Origin: Salmonirosea aquatica
GTDB taxonomy: Bacteria > Bacteroidota > Bacteroidia > Cytophagales > Spirosomataceae
Direction of reading: 5' to 3'
DNA length: 64,000 nucleotides
Assembly: GCF_009296315.1 (NCBI RefSeq)
Contig: NZ_WHLY01000002.1
Span: 2,958,501 to 3,022,500 of the forward strand
This document shows positions 8,481 to 17,723 of this stretch, piece after piece (within the stretch, counting starts at the first letter, position 1; each line of letters begins with the position of its first letter). The position numbers and the translations under genes are program-made. The notes beneath the pieces are model-generated. The model was not told the origin of the DNA, made no database searches, and saw only the letters and a program-made list of their open reading frames with translations.

Positions 8481-11400
8481 TTATTTATAACCCACTCGAA
8501 TCTCTACTAAGGTACCCTGGGGTAAGTCGGTGATTTCGAAATAGATGGCGTAGCCGAGCTGATTGAGCAGGGTAATCCGCTGCTTCAGGAGTTCGGTTGA
8601 AACGGAATCGTGATCTTTGGGCATCTGTTGTTGAATCTGGCGGGCGGCCACGCGGCCAATGCCATTATCCTCGATGCGGCATAGCAGCACCTCGTCAGCT
8701 TTTCCCCGGAACTCCACGCGCAACAGGCCGCGCTCGGTTCGGTGGTGCAGACCGTGCTTGATGGCGTTTTCAACAAAAGGCTGAATCAGAAAGGGTGGTA
8801 GCTTGTAATCGTCAGTATCGAGCGTGGCGGGTACGTCCAGAACGAAATCGAAGCGGTCTTCATACTGCAATTGCATAAGCTCCACGTATAACTTCAAAAG
8901 GTATATTTCCCGCGTCAGCAGGATTCCTTTGGTGAATGGATTGGGTTCGCCCTCTTTAAAAATGGAGTCATCGAGGTAGGCACGGGTCAAGCGTTCCATT
9001 TTTACCAGATTGTCGCTTGCCCGCTCGCCCTGCTGGGTCAGGGCGAGCCGTTGAATGGCCGAGAGCGTATTGGAAGTAAAGTGGCGGTTCATTTGCGACT
9101 GAATGGTTTGCGCCTGTAGCAACTGCATAGCGCGGTCACGCTCTTCGAGGCGATTCTGCTGCTGGAGCAATTTCCTTTTGCGCCGTTGGCCAACGGCCAG
9201 TAGCGAAGCCAGGGCGGTGAGCAGCGCTAATCCTGCGATGATGGTGTAAAGATAAAAATCAGGTGATTTCCAGATAGGTACCTTCGTGCTGAAGCGTAGC
9301 GTGGCGATGCTGGCTTCATGGGCATTGAAATCGCCCGAGCGAGAGCGCACTTTGAGGGTATGAATACCGTTGGAAAGGTTGTTAAGTGTGATGAGGGGTT
9401 GCTCCTGCCAGTCGGTCCAGCCGTCCATGTCGCCTTCCAGCCAGTAACTGAACTGGGAGTTATAGGGCTTGTCGTCGCCCAGGGTTTCGACTTTGATATT
9501 GATGATGCTTTCGCCTTCGGGTACCTCCACGAGTTCCCCGGGCCTGATGAACGATACCCCACGCTTATTGACGCTGGCGATCATCGTACGCAGCGGGTGG
9601 GTCGTTAGATCGAGCTGTTTAGGATCGAGTACCGACAACACCGAACCGGACGTGATCCAGATGCGCCCCTTGGAATCGCGGTAGCTGCCCAATTGGCCCG
9701 GCTCCATGCCCATGAAACCATTGTGATGGTTAAAGGTCTTGATATCAACGGTTCCGGTTTCGTTGAATTTTTTTAGATTGAGGACATATACATTCAGCAT
9801 ATCGCCGATCAAAAGGTGGGTAGGATTGATCTGTTCGACGAACTGTAACATTTTATTGAACCTAAAATCAAATACCTTTTCAAAACGATCTTTAACGGGA
9901 TCATAACGGCATAAGATTTCTTTACCACCCGCCCATAGGGTTCCATTCCAGTCAAAGTACAGAATACCGAAGCTTGTTGACGGAAGTTTTCCGTTTTCGA
10001 AGGTATAGGTAGTGAATTGTTTCGTATCAGGATTATATCGATCTACGCCCCGCCCCGAAAACCAGTACTCTCCCTTGGGGGACACAACTGTACACATCAG
10101 TAACCCCTCAAATAGTTTCGACCCCCCCTAATGGAGTCGGTACGAAAGGGCGCATTTAGGTCGATGGTATAGAAATAGTTGAAGCTGGCTACGACTATTT
10201 TCTTTCGTTTTATATCTTCGGCAATGCAAAAAGCCATACTACTACGGCCCTTCCGAACAAAATCCCACTTAGCGTCTTTGTAACGGTAGGGGCCAGAACC
10301 ATCCGGTAACCAGCAGTAGCCATTCTGATCGCGAAGGGCGCGGTAGTACCATGTGTCAGGAGCGGGGGTTATATTTAGGGGTTTGTAGGATGCTATCGCT
10401 TTGGGGAAGTAATCTTTTTGTGGGATGAAACGTAGCTGTTTTTCGTCGAATTCTTGCACTCCTTTCCAATAGTTCAAAAAAAGCATCTTGCCTTGGCTAT
10501 CCTCTACTACGCTCCATGCGTAGGGTACCTCCCCGTCTTTAAAGTTTTTGAATCCGGTAAGCATCAAACCCCATAGTCCCTTTTCCGTCGGAATCCAGAG
10601 GATTGAGGAAGTTTTCTGGTTTAGAAATGTAAGCCTACCCATTCCAGGAGGACTTTCACCAATGTGCTCAGCTTGCCGGGAATGAGGAGGTAGATAGTAG
10701 AGTGCGTTATTGCTAGTGAACACATAGGGGTAGGGCAAGGATTCCGTTAGGGAAAAATCTTCTGTCGCAACGTGCAGAAATGGAATAAGCTGCCCGTGCC
10801 GGAACACGTAGCGTTGTAAATTTCCAGCGGGTAAACTTTCCTGGATGTGTACATCACCATGAGTGATACCCTCAATTCCCCATTCTCCTTGCTTAGTGAG
10901 CCTCGTCGTCCTTCCTTCTCGATAACTGACAACTTGTCGGTTGTGAATAAGAAAGTAAGTATCGGTTGTAGGATGATAATATACAATTTGCTCATCACTT
11001 TTGGGGAATTTGGACAGCCGAATGGGTAATACCGTATCACCCTTTACCTCCCATAGCTCCTGCTTTTCTGATTCCCACATCCGGATGGTTTTCGTTTTAC
11101 TGTAGAAATGGAGACCTTTGTAGTTAGGGGTTGGTAGTTTAAATTTTTTGAAATTCTTACCGTCGAAACAGGCCAGTTTATCGTTATCGCCTGAAATCCA
11201 GATAAAACCATCGCTATCCTCAACTAGCCTGGTTACTCTTCCATTCCATAAACCCTCCGCCTCGGTGTAATTCTCAAAGGTCTCCCCGTTGAAGCGACTG
11301 AGGCCGTACCAGGTACCGCACCATACGTAGCCTCGGCTGTCTTTAAGCAGCGAGAGTACCTGATTCTGCACCAGTCCATCGCGTACCGTGTATTTTACGA

Positions 11401-11485
11401 CGGGACGTTGCTGGGCGGAAACGCTACCTGTAAGCAGCGTGAGGCCAAAGAGAAGAATTTTTAGTTGACAGTTGACGGTTGACAA
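8481..11485 (-). CDS. Propeller-type sensor histidine kinase (LytS-like), reading frame broken by one base
   Basis: Two frames overlap by one base at 10097. The upstream half (from a TTG at 11485) has a signal peptide and Reg_prop two-component propeller blades such as GLVQNQVLSLLKDSRGYVW. The downstream half continues the blades, then has a Y_Y_Y domain, one membrane segment, the LytS-type His-kinase motif (QMNRHFTSNTLSAIQ, phospho-His) and ATPase motifs (PFVENAIKHGL, EDNGIGR). Adding one base to the C7 run at 10122-10128 fuses them into a single 1001-residue protein with the phospho-His near 802, the usual architecture and size of Bacteroidota hybrid-like propeller kinases. It presumably senses a periplasmic signal and drives the adjacent LytTR regulator. 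The break is most likely a sequencing undercall, but a phase-variable or genuinely broken gene cannot be excluded. Confidence 0.85.
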
Positions 11486-11623
11486 TGGACAGTAATCTTT
11501 TAAGCTTTCCCGAAACGGAAGCTTTGTTCTCGAAGGAGATCAATTTTTCCTGTAATGTATAGAGTTTTTTTTGAAGGGAATTTTGCTTGCTTTAAATCAG
11601 TCATTTTTTCGTACCAACTGCAT

Positions 11624-11661
11624 AAAAAAACGCTGTCAGGGTACAAAACCCTGACAGCGTT
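11624..11661 (-). terminator. Rho-independent terminator
   Basis: A perfect 13-bp stem (arms 11629-11641 and 11649-11661, 7-base loop) is followed on the minus strand by a T7 tract (11630-11624). It ends transcription of the haloperoxidase operon. It lies 135 bp beyond the haloperoxidase stop and directly after the barrel-gene remnant, so it may originally have terminated that lost gene. Confidence 0.9.
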
Positions 11662-11700
11662 GGAACTGGAAATCTATGTTATTGAACACTTCTTATCGCA

Positions 11701-11745
11701 AAACCACCGGCTCACATTGACGGCAATCAAATAATCCGCAAAGCC
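11701..11745 (-). pseudogene. 3-prime remnant of an outer-membrane barrel gene
   Basis: Translated on the minus strand, this stretch reads GFADYLIAVNVSRWF. The intact barrel gene at 14461-15567 ends AFADYLISVNVSRWF followed directly by its stop codon. Thirteen of 15 residues match and the DNA also aligns. Here the stop codon after the Phe is lost (it reads TGC) and no upstream part of the gene is recognisable. It looks like the end of a duplicated or rearranged copy left between the haloperoxidase stop and the terminator. Confidence 0.65.
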
Positions 11746-11795
11746 GGATAGCTACTAAATTCGTTTGCGGGTGGTTTCCTCAATTACGGACTAAA

Positions 11796-13340
11796 CTACT
11801 GATCCGCGCCGTCAGCCTTGGCCACATTGACCGTGTACCGTGCCACGTCCCTCCCTTGCTCTGTGCCGACGGTGGCATCGAAAGTCCAGTGAATACCGCC
11901 ATATACCCGGGAGATGGCCGCCTCCTCGGCCCATCCCCTCACCAAGCTGGCCTCCTGGGGAAATATGTACGCCAACACTTCCGCCGCGGCCGCCGAAAAC
12001 ACACTATGTCCGGAAGTATAGCTTGGAAAATTGGGCGTGCCCGCTATCGTCTTGAACCCTTTAATCATCTGAATAGGCCGGGGGTAATGGTAATAGTACT
12101 TGGCATCCCAGCAGCTTATTCCCCCGTCCATGATAGCCATGTTCATGTAGGCGAAAGTACGGGCCGACCTCAAAGGATTCATTTTGTATTTTACTATAAA
12201 GTCACGGGCAAAGCGGTTCCAATGCCCTGGTGGGGTGTAGGTACCCAGGCCGTCCTGCCAAAAATTGGCTATTCGTCGTCGTTCAGCCGTTACATGAGCC
12301 GCATAATCTTTAAGGATTCTGACATCCTCCAGATACTCCGGCGAATCCAGGGCGGGTGGGGCTTTCGGTCTCGTAGCCAGTACGTTCGGCACATTCCACA
12401 TTTTCACCTTTCCAAATAAGGGCGTCAGGCCGACGGGCCGCGTGGGTAGTTCAAGATTATCCCACTGCCAGCCAAAGCGGGTGAAAGCAGCCGCTTTTAT
12501 GGAATCGGAAACGGCCTTGGGCGCCTGGGCGTTTTTCATACCATCGTTAGCCGCGCGGGCCAGAGCCAGGGAAGAAATCTTTTTGCCAAGCGATATGCCG
12601 GCTTCCACATCACTGGCTACGTTCCCGCCCGAAAGTACCAGGCTTTGCAGATGTTCGGCCTCGCGCTGCTCGAGATAGGCTTTCTCCAGAGGAAACATAA
12701 CTGACAAAATTTCTCTCGATACAGCAGCGATTACCGCCCCATCGGAGGGATACGAGGGAATCGTACTTTGCTCATAAGCATAGTCGATATCGGCATCCTG
12801 TTGGTAGGGAGCCGCTCTTTTGTATGCATACTTGTAATGCCAGGCCGATACCAGACCGTCAAACTGTGCCACCGAAAGGTACGCCAGCGCACGACTGGCG
12901 TACGGCGGATGGGCAAAAGGAAAGGCAGGTGGACCCTCGGGAGAAGCAGGACTAGGCAGCGTGTAGGTACCATCCTCGTTGTAGCCGGGTATCAGGTTAT
13001 ACTTGGCAATCAGTTCCAGGGCAATCTCGTTCCAGCGGGTCACGGGGTTGCTGGTCCAGTAGGAAACGGACTGCCGTTGTTCGCTCGTCATCTGCCCCAT
13101 GGCAGCCTTCATATCAGCTAATTCAGCCTGATATTCGGAGGAAGTGGTACTTTTCGGAGCATCCAGCGAGATAGCTGCTCCCGAACTGATGAGAATAGGT
13201 TTCCAAGTACCCCCTGCTTCGTCGTTTTCCGAGAAAGCATAGCTCTGGTATTCCAGAAAAGTGGGAAGTTCCTTTTCGCAGGACACAAGAAGCAATATCC
13301 CGCCCAGGAAAAGGATCGTTTTTATTTTTCGCAAAAGCAT
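11796..13340 (-). CDS. Vanadium-dependent haloperoxidase/PAP2-type lipoprotein
   Basis: The 514-residue protein starts at ATG 13340. It opens with a lipoprotein signal (LGGILLLVSC, lipid-attached Cys21), so it should sit on a periplasm-facing or outer-membrane surface. The C-terminal half carries the PAP2/vanadium haloperoxidase pocket: a Lys/Arg-Pro motif around YYYHYPRPIQMIK, then PSYTSGHSVFSAAAAEV, then SRVYGGIHWTFDATVG with the catalytic His. Such enzymes bind vanadate and oxidise halides, or act as acid phosphatases; the sequence alone does not decide which. It begins 16 bp after the stop of the outer-membrane barrel gene upstream, so the two are likely an operon. A longer in-frame ATG at 13394 would overlap the barrel gene and put the signal peptide inside, so it was not chosen. 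Confidence 0.88.
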   Translation of the reverse strand: MLLRKIKTILFLGGILLLVSCEKELPTFLEYQSYAFSENDEAGGTWKPILISSGAAISLDAPKSTTSSEYQAELADMKAAMGQMTSEQRQSVSYWTSNPVTRWNEIALELIAKYNLIPGYNEDGTYTLPSPASPEGPPAFPFAHPPYASRALAYLSVAQFDGLVSAWHYKYAYKRAAPYQQDADIDYAYEQSTIPSYPSDGAVIAAVSREILSVMFPLEKAYLEQREAEHLQSLVLSGGNVASDVEAGISLGKKISSLALARAANDGMKNAQAPKAVSDSIKAAAFTRFGWQWDNLELPTRPVGLTPLFGKVKMWNVPNVLATRPKAPPALDSPEYLEDVRILKDYAAHVTAERRRIANFWQDGLGTYTPPGHWNRFARDFIVKYKMNPLRSARTFAYMNMAIMDGGISCWDAKYYYHYPRPIQMIKGFKTIAGTPNFPSYTSGHSVFSAAAAEVLAYIFPQEASLVRGWAEEAAISRVYGGIHWTFDATVGTEQGRDVARYTVNVAKADGADQ

Positions 13341-13356
13341 ATCGTGTATTTTTTCC

Positions 13357-14295
13357 TTATAAGAATTTGAACTGATAGGTGATGCCTGCACCAAAGTTTT
13401 TGATTTTTGGAGCGTTCAGGCCAGTCAGAGCCTGATTATGGTACACCAATACACCGAGTTTTTTGGCCGGAGGAAGATAGTACTGCGCCATAAGACCCGC
13501 TTGCCCCATGACTACCCTGTTGGTAGGCTGCGGCGCATTGTAAGCCCGGATATCATCCCCGCTCGTTGATTTTAGATTGGAGTAAGAAAGCTCGATCCGG
13601 AGCGAGTAGTCGAGCAGCCAGGCTCCCAGTATGCCTTCGGCAGACCAGGCGTTGGGTACATCCATCCAGGAAGTATAATAGCTACCATTGTTGTAGTAGT
13701 AATCCCGCTCCGCTTCCGCATAGCCTCGCCATAAATGCGCCAGAGCCGCCCGGAAGTACAGGCCTTGCGCCATTTTGTACTGAACGATTCCCCGCAAGGC
13801 AACCTCGGGCGCACCAAAGCCCAGGCTGTATGGCATATAGTCCGGCAGGTAGTTGGTAATAGGCGTAGAGTACCCCACTGTACCCAGCACAGAAAGCTCG
13901 CCTTTGGAAGTCACCTTTTTCAAGACCTCATATTTCAATGCGAGTCCAAGATCCTGGAAGCCCTGGGCTCCGGCAAACTTCCCGCCGTTGGGGTCGGTGG
14001 ACAGGGTTTTGACATAGGGTACCCCCGCGTATAAATTCAGCTTATCGGTAATCCCTACCGCCACCATCGGCAGCACCGTGGTGCGCTTCACCGTGGCTAT
14101 GGTGAGGTTGCCGCGCAGGCGGTCACCCTCCCAGTATTGATCAAATTGCCCGTAGTTGTAGTTGGCCAATAAACAGGCATTCCTGGCGGGCATCATGATG
14201 GCGTCACTGGGTGTTTGGCCTTGGGCAGGAATAAGAGCGCCCCATGCCGCAAAAAGCAGGCAGAAGGTCATTAGAACGCGTTTACTTTCCATCAT
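13357..14295 (-). CDS. Outer-membrane beta-barrel protein
   Basis: The 312-residue product starts at MMESKRVLM (14295). It has a signal peptide ending near IPAQGQ, followed by alternating aromatic/polar strands typical of an outer-membrane barrel of the transporter-like (phenol-degradation MetA-like) class. It ends in a Phe-rich strand (GAGITYQFKFL). It lies between a second barrel gene and the haloperoxidase lipoprotein, all on the minus strand. It may form a pore for, or act with, the surface enzyme. The open frame extends to 14448, but that extension runs through a 17-bp inverted repeat and lacks a signal peptide at its start. The exact function is unknown. Confidence 0.75.
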   Translation of the reverse strand: MMESKRVLMTFCLLFAAWGALIPAQGQTPSDAIMMPARNACLLANYNYGQFDQYWEGDRLRGNLTIATVKRTTVLPMVAVGITDKLNLYAGVPYVKTLSTDPNGGKFAGAQGFQDLGLALKYEVLKKVTSKGELSVLGTVGYSTPITNYLPDYMPYSLGFGAPEVALRGIVQYKMAQGLYFRAALAHLWRGYAEAERDYYYNNGSYYTSWMDVPNAWSAEGILGAWLLDYSLRIELSYSNLKSTSGDDIRAYNAPQPTNRVVMGQAGLMAQYYLPPAKKLGVLVYHNQALTGLNAPKIKNFGAGITYQFKFL

Positions 14296-14330
14296 ATATT
14301 TTAAGGAATAAGTCTCAGTAAGAAAATAGC

Positions 14331-14381
14331 CTATGTACCTACGGATTCTCGCCCTTGGTGGGGCAATCCGTAGGTACATAG
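14331..14381. repeat. Perfect 17-bp inverted repeat between two barrel genes
   Basis: The arms 14331-14347 and 14365-14381 are exact reverse complements with a 17-base spacer. The repeat lies 80 bp after the stop of the upstream barrel gene and 36 bp before the start of the next one. No clear T tract follows on the minus strand, so it is not a standard terminator. An mRNA-stabilising hairpin, attenuator or operator is possible. Confidence 0.7.
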
Positions 14382-14460
14382 AAATGATGATAGTTTGATT
14401 GGAGTCATTATCCGCCTTCCTCAGGCAGGAGAACCCAAGTGGAGGCAAGGTACCAGACTC

Positions 14461-15567
14461 TCAGAACCAGCGGCTCACGTTTACCGAAATCAAATAGTCC
14501 GCAAAGGCGGCGTCGCCGTGTTTCTGGCCGGTGGGGTCCTGCAAATCGGAGTAGCTTTTGGTGCGGTTGCGATAGAGTGCCACGGGTACCGTCACAGCGG
14601 CCGAAAAGCCATTCTTCATGTAGGCTACGCCTGGCTCCACCGACACGATATAGCCCGGCCGCCGGAAGCCCCGGCTCCCACCGATCAAATCATGAGAAGG
14701 TACCCCCTCCACACGTCCGCCCAGAAGTAGGGAAAGCCCTTTGGCAAAGGGTAGGGATTGGTTGAGGCCCGCGCGGGCAGCAAACTGATCTGCTACCGAA
14801 AAGTACCCGTCTATAGGATTGGGGTCGCTGCCGGGCGAGCGGTTGACGCCATTGGTTTCGCGCGGGTTGAACAGATAAAATCCGTTGGCGTAGAGCGAGG
14901 TCGTCTTACCTACCTGCCAGTACCCCTGCCCTTCCAGACTGAAGCCTACACCGCCATCGCCCAATTGAATGGATTGGTCCACGGGCTTGCGTAACAGGTA
15001 GTCCTGATTTTCTTTATCCAGTTTGTGAAAATCGTCCTCTACGCGGTAGTTGCCCGTAGGTAGCTTGATGCCCACGCCCAGGGCCACGTTGTATTTTTTG
15101 AGCTTCATCGGATCGACCAGCCAATAGCTCGACGACACGCGCAAGTCGCCTATGCCCGCCGATTGGGTATGAAACCGCTTCTGTTCGGGATTGGCGGTGA
15201 GACTGTTGCCGTAGTGCTCGTACAGGGAAGAGCGGTCGTTGTGCAGTACGGGTAGGTTGACTGAAAAGGAAAGCCGCGTAGTGGGCTGGAAACTAATGCC
15301 CAGATCGAAGGCATGGGATAAATTCACGACTTCGGTATGGTTCTCGATCCGCTCGTGTTCTTCCACATCACCCCGGAAGTGCCGGAACGAACGGAAATAG
15401 CGGTAGCCCGTATTGACTTGCCATTTGCCGTGTTTTTGGGCGAAAAGATCCGATGAGGTAGCACCACCCGTCGCGCAGCTCATGTGGCGCACCGCCACGC
15501 AGCCCTGACCCAATGTGGCGGCTGTAGTTAATAAAGTAATGAATAGAGAATAGAATAACGTTTTCAT
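14461..15567 (-). CDS. Outer-membrane beta-barrel protein with N-terminal Cys motif
   Basis: The 368-residue protein has a signal peptide (MKTLFYSLFITLLTTAATLGQ) followed at once by GCVAVRHMSC, a short Cys-rich segment that looks like a signature, then a long beta-barrel with many aromatic strands ending VNVSRWF. The overall form resembles transporter-like outer-membrane porins. It is the first barrel of a minus-strand group with a second barrel and the haloperoxidase lipoprotein. A degraded copy of its last 15 codons is found 2.7 kb away at 11701-11745. The substrate is not evident. The two cysteines may bind a metal or cofactor, but this is a guess. Confidence 0.75.
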   Translation of the reverse strand: MKTLFYSLFITLLTTAATLGQGCVAVRHMSCATGGATSSDLFAQKHGKWQVNTGYRYFRSFRHFRGDVEEHERIENHTEVVNLSHAFDLGISFQPTTRLSFSVNLPVLHNDRSSLYEHYGNSLTANPEQKRFHTQSAGIGDLRVSSSYWLVDPMKLKKYNVALGVGIKLPTGNYRVEDDFHKLDKENQDYLLRKPVDQSIQLGDGGVGFSLEGQGYWQVGKTTSLYANGFYLFNPRETNGVNRSPGSDPNPIDGYFSVADQFAARAGLNQSLPFAKGLSLLLGGRVEGVPSHDLIGGSRGFRRPGYIVSVEPGVAYMKNGFSAAVTVPVALYRNRTKSYSDLQDPTGQKHGDAAFADYLISVNVSRWF

Positions 15568-15719
15568 GATTCAGAAAAAGATTGGGTAAAACCAGAAGTA
15601 ATTTTGGAAGAGTAGGAAACGTGCGTTCGGACCGCACCGCACCGGATACGGTCAACTGAACGACCCCTTCTCACGCCTCAATCAGGCGAATGAAAAGGAG
15701 GTAGTTATCCCAGGAAAAA

Positions 15720-16274
15720 TTACCCAATCAGATCGGGAGGAGGGTTGGGTACCTTTAAATAGGCGGAAGGAGACGAAGAAATGAAATCAGGCAGATTTGC
15801 CTGGTCCGTCAGCCAGTCGTAGAGGTAAAAGTAGGTCTGGTGCTGGTTGGCAAAGTATTCTTTGATCAAATGACTTACCTGGCCCGCTGCTTTTTCGGAG
15901 GTACCCGGTAGGCCGGTCACCGTGATTTTAACCCACTCGGTTAGGGCCGTGAAGAGGGCCTTTTCAGAATGATCTTTGACGGCTAGCACCACCAGGGTAT
16001 CGGCGATGACTTCCTGCTTATACAGTTTGTAGAAATCGCCGTTGTACTCGATTTGGCCGTCGATGCGTTCGGGAGCCTGGCGGGTTTCGGTCCAGTAGGG
16101 AAGCCCGATGGGGATTTTAATGGTGAAAAGTTCGTCTTCTTCGAACAGATGCGCGTCGAGCCGCGACTTCATCTCGGTCTGAGCCTTCCACTGCATAGCC
16201 AGATACACGGGGTAGTAACCCAGTGTATTCAGCATCAGCAGGAATAGCGTTCCAAGAATCAGTACACGTTTCAC
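15720..16274 (-). CDS. Small secreted or membrane-anchored protein, unknown function
   Basis: The product has 184 residues with one hydrophobic N-terminal segment (about 4-26: VLILGTLFLLMLNTLGYYPV) that is either a signal anchor or an uncleaved signal. The rest is soluble, with an acidic stretch near residue 45 and a C-terminal Pro-rich tail (VPNPPPDLIG). I do not recognise a named family. It is the first gene upstream of the barrel/haloperoxidase group on the same strand (gap about 150 bp), so it may belong to the same surface system. Confidence 0.6.
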   Translation of the reverse strand: MKRVLILGTLFLLMLNTLGYYPVYLAMQWKAQTEMKSRLDAHLFEEDELFTIKIPIGLPYWTETRQAPERIDGQIEYNGDFYKLYKQEVIADTLVVLAVKDHSEKALFTALTEWVKITVTGLPGTSEKAAGQVSHLIKEYFANQHQTYFYLYDWLTDQANLPDFISSSPSAYLKVPNPPPDLIG

Positions 16275-16402
16275 TCGATAGGTAGGCGATTAATCGGTTT
16301 TGAAATTCGTTTTTTTACCCAAAAGGACATACAAAAATTCAAAGAAAAAATGATATTTAAAAATGTGTCCGAAAAATGTAAGCCTGTAAACTAGTCTGGC
16401 AC

Positions 16403-16430
16403 AAAAAAAGGACAGCCGAATTGGCTGTCC
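16403..16430 (-). terminator. Rho-independent terminator after dnaN
   Basis: An 8-bp GGACAGCC stem (arms 16410-16417 and 16423-16430, 5-base loop) is followed on the minus strand by T7 (16409-16403). It lies 60 bp downstream of the dnaN stop. Confidence 0.88.
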
Positions 16431-16490
16431 CTCTTGAAATATTGGCTTGGACTAATGAAATAAATCAAAATCAAATCATGATGCGCTAAA

Positions 16491-17615
16491 TCAAGCGTAA
16501 GTGTTCAGCATAACCGGCATAACCAGCATCAGAATATCTTCGTGGTCTTCCTGCTCTACCGGAATAATAAGGCCTGCACGGTTAGGAGCCGAGAGTTCAA
16601 AAGTAATGTTCTTGCACACCAAGTTGCTCAGAATCTCTATCAGGAACTTAGCGTTGAAACCAATTTCCATCGGGTCACCATTGAATTCGCACATCAGTTT
16701 TTCGTTGGCCTCGTTGGAATAATCGAGGTCTTCGGCGGAAATGGACAGGGTACCTGGTGCCATTTTAAGCCGTACTTGGTGCGTGGTACGGTTGGAGTAA
16801 ATCGAAATCCGCCGTAGCGAGTTCAGCATTTCCATGCGGTTGATCGTGAGCGTATTAGGGTTGTTGGTCGGCAAGGCATTTTCGTAGTCCGGAAACCGCT
16901 CGTCGATCAGACGGCAGATCATACGGATGTTGTTAAAACTGAAAAACGCATTGGAAGCTGTGAACTCCGCCTTCAGCGGTACATCCTCGGAGGGGAGGCA
17001 GGATTTGAGCAGGTTCAGCGCCTTACGCTGGATAATCATGGAGGTATCAGCCGACGACTGAATGTCGGTGCGGCGGTAGCGTACCAGACGGTGCCCGTCG
17101 GTAGCCACAAAAGTAGCGTTCTCGGTACCGATCTGCACGAATACGCCCGTCATGGCAGGCCGCAAATCGTCGGTACTGGTGGCAAAGATGGTGTTGGCAA
17201 TGGCTGTTCCCAGGGCATTGGATGAAAAATCGACCGCCTGCCCGCGATTGACGGTGGGCGTTTTGGGAAAGTCAATGGGGTTCTCGCCGGAAAGTTTGTA
17301 GCGCCCGTTGTCTGATACGATCTCAGTACCGAAGGTTTCTTCATCAACGTTGAATGTAATCGGTTGCTCAGGCAGGCCGCGCAGCGTATCCAACAGCAGC
17401 TTGGCGGGTACGGCAATCGCCCCCTTATCACCGCCTTCCACTTCGATTTCGGTAATCATCACCGTTTGTAGGTCAGACGCCGTCACGGTGAGGGTATTGG
17501 CTTCCAGTCGGAACAGGAAATTTTCCAGAATAGGCACAATGGGATTGGTAGAAACGACCCCGTTGATGGCCGATAACTGTTTGAGAAGCACCGAGGAAGA
17601 GACAACAAACTTCAT
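16491..17615 (-). CDS. dnaN: DNA polymerase III sliding clamp (beta subunit)
   Basis: The 374-residue protein is the usual length for DnaN. It begins MKFVVSSSVLLKQLSAINGV and has the family pattern ILENFLFRLE and LTVTASDLQTVM. It also contains VPAKLLLDTLRGLP, ATDGHRLVRYR, and the C-terminal clamp signature LVMPVMLNTYA, which resembles the family's VMPM(R/L) ending. It is the ring-shaped processivity factor that tethers replicative polymerase to DNA. An ATG three codons upstream (17624) is possible, but the family normally starts at MKF. It stands downstream of gldG on the same strand and is followed by its own terminator. Confidence 0.96.
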   Translation of the reverse strand: MKFVVSSSVLLKQLSAINGVVSTNPIVPILENFLFRLEANTLTVTASDLQTVMITEIEVEGGDKGAIAVPAKLLLDTLRGLPEQPITFNVDEETFGTEIVSDNGRYKLSGENPIDFPKTPTVNRGQAVDFSSNALGTAIANTIFATSTDDLRPAMTGVFVQIGTENATFVATDGHRLVRYRRTDIQSSADTSMIIQRKALNLLKSCLPSEDVPLKAEFTASNAFFSFNNIRMICRLIDERFPDYENALPTNNPNTLTINRMEMLNSLRRISIYSNRTTHQVRLKMAPGTLSISAEDLDYSNEANEKLMCEFNGDPMEIGFNAKFLIEILSNLVCKNITFELSAPNRAGLIIPVEQEDHEDILMLVMPVMLNTYA

Positions 17616-17723
17616 AAGACGCAATTGCTTTTTTGGAATGAGAGTATAGGGTTGAGCAGAGGGAACAGGCCGTGATCTGATTTTGACCCGTAATGAACAA
17701 AAGTAAGAAAAATTACCGACCCG

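Larger units (their letters stand above)
11486..11795. other. Intergenic region between kinase and haloperoxidase genes
   Basis: About 310 bp without an intact gene. It holds a strong terminator (11624-11661) and a 45-base remnant of an outer-membrane barrel gene (11701-11745), both described separately. Short GTTGAC direct repeats lie next to the TTG start of the kinase at about 11461-11490. Nothing else recognisable is present. Confidence 0.6.

Noticed and set aside
11461-11490. Triple GTTGAC direct repeat near the kinase start
   Set aside because: Short, low complexity and overlapping the signal-peptide codons. No evidence of a regulator site.
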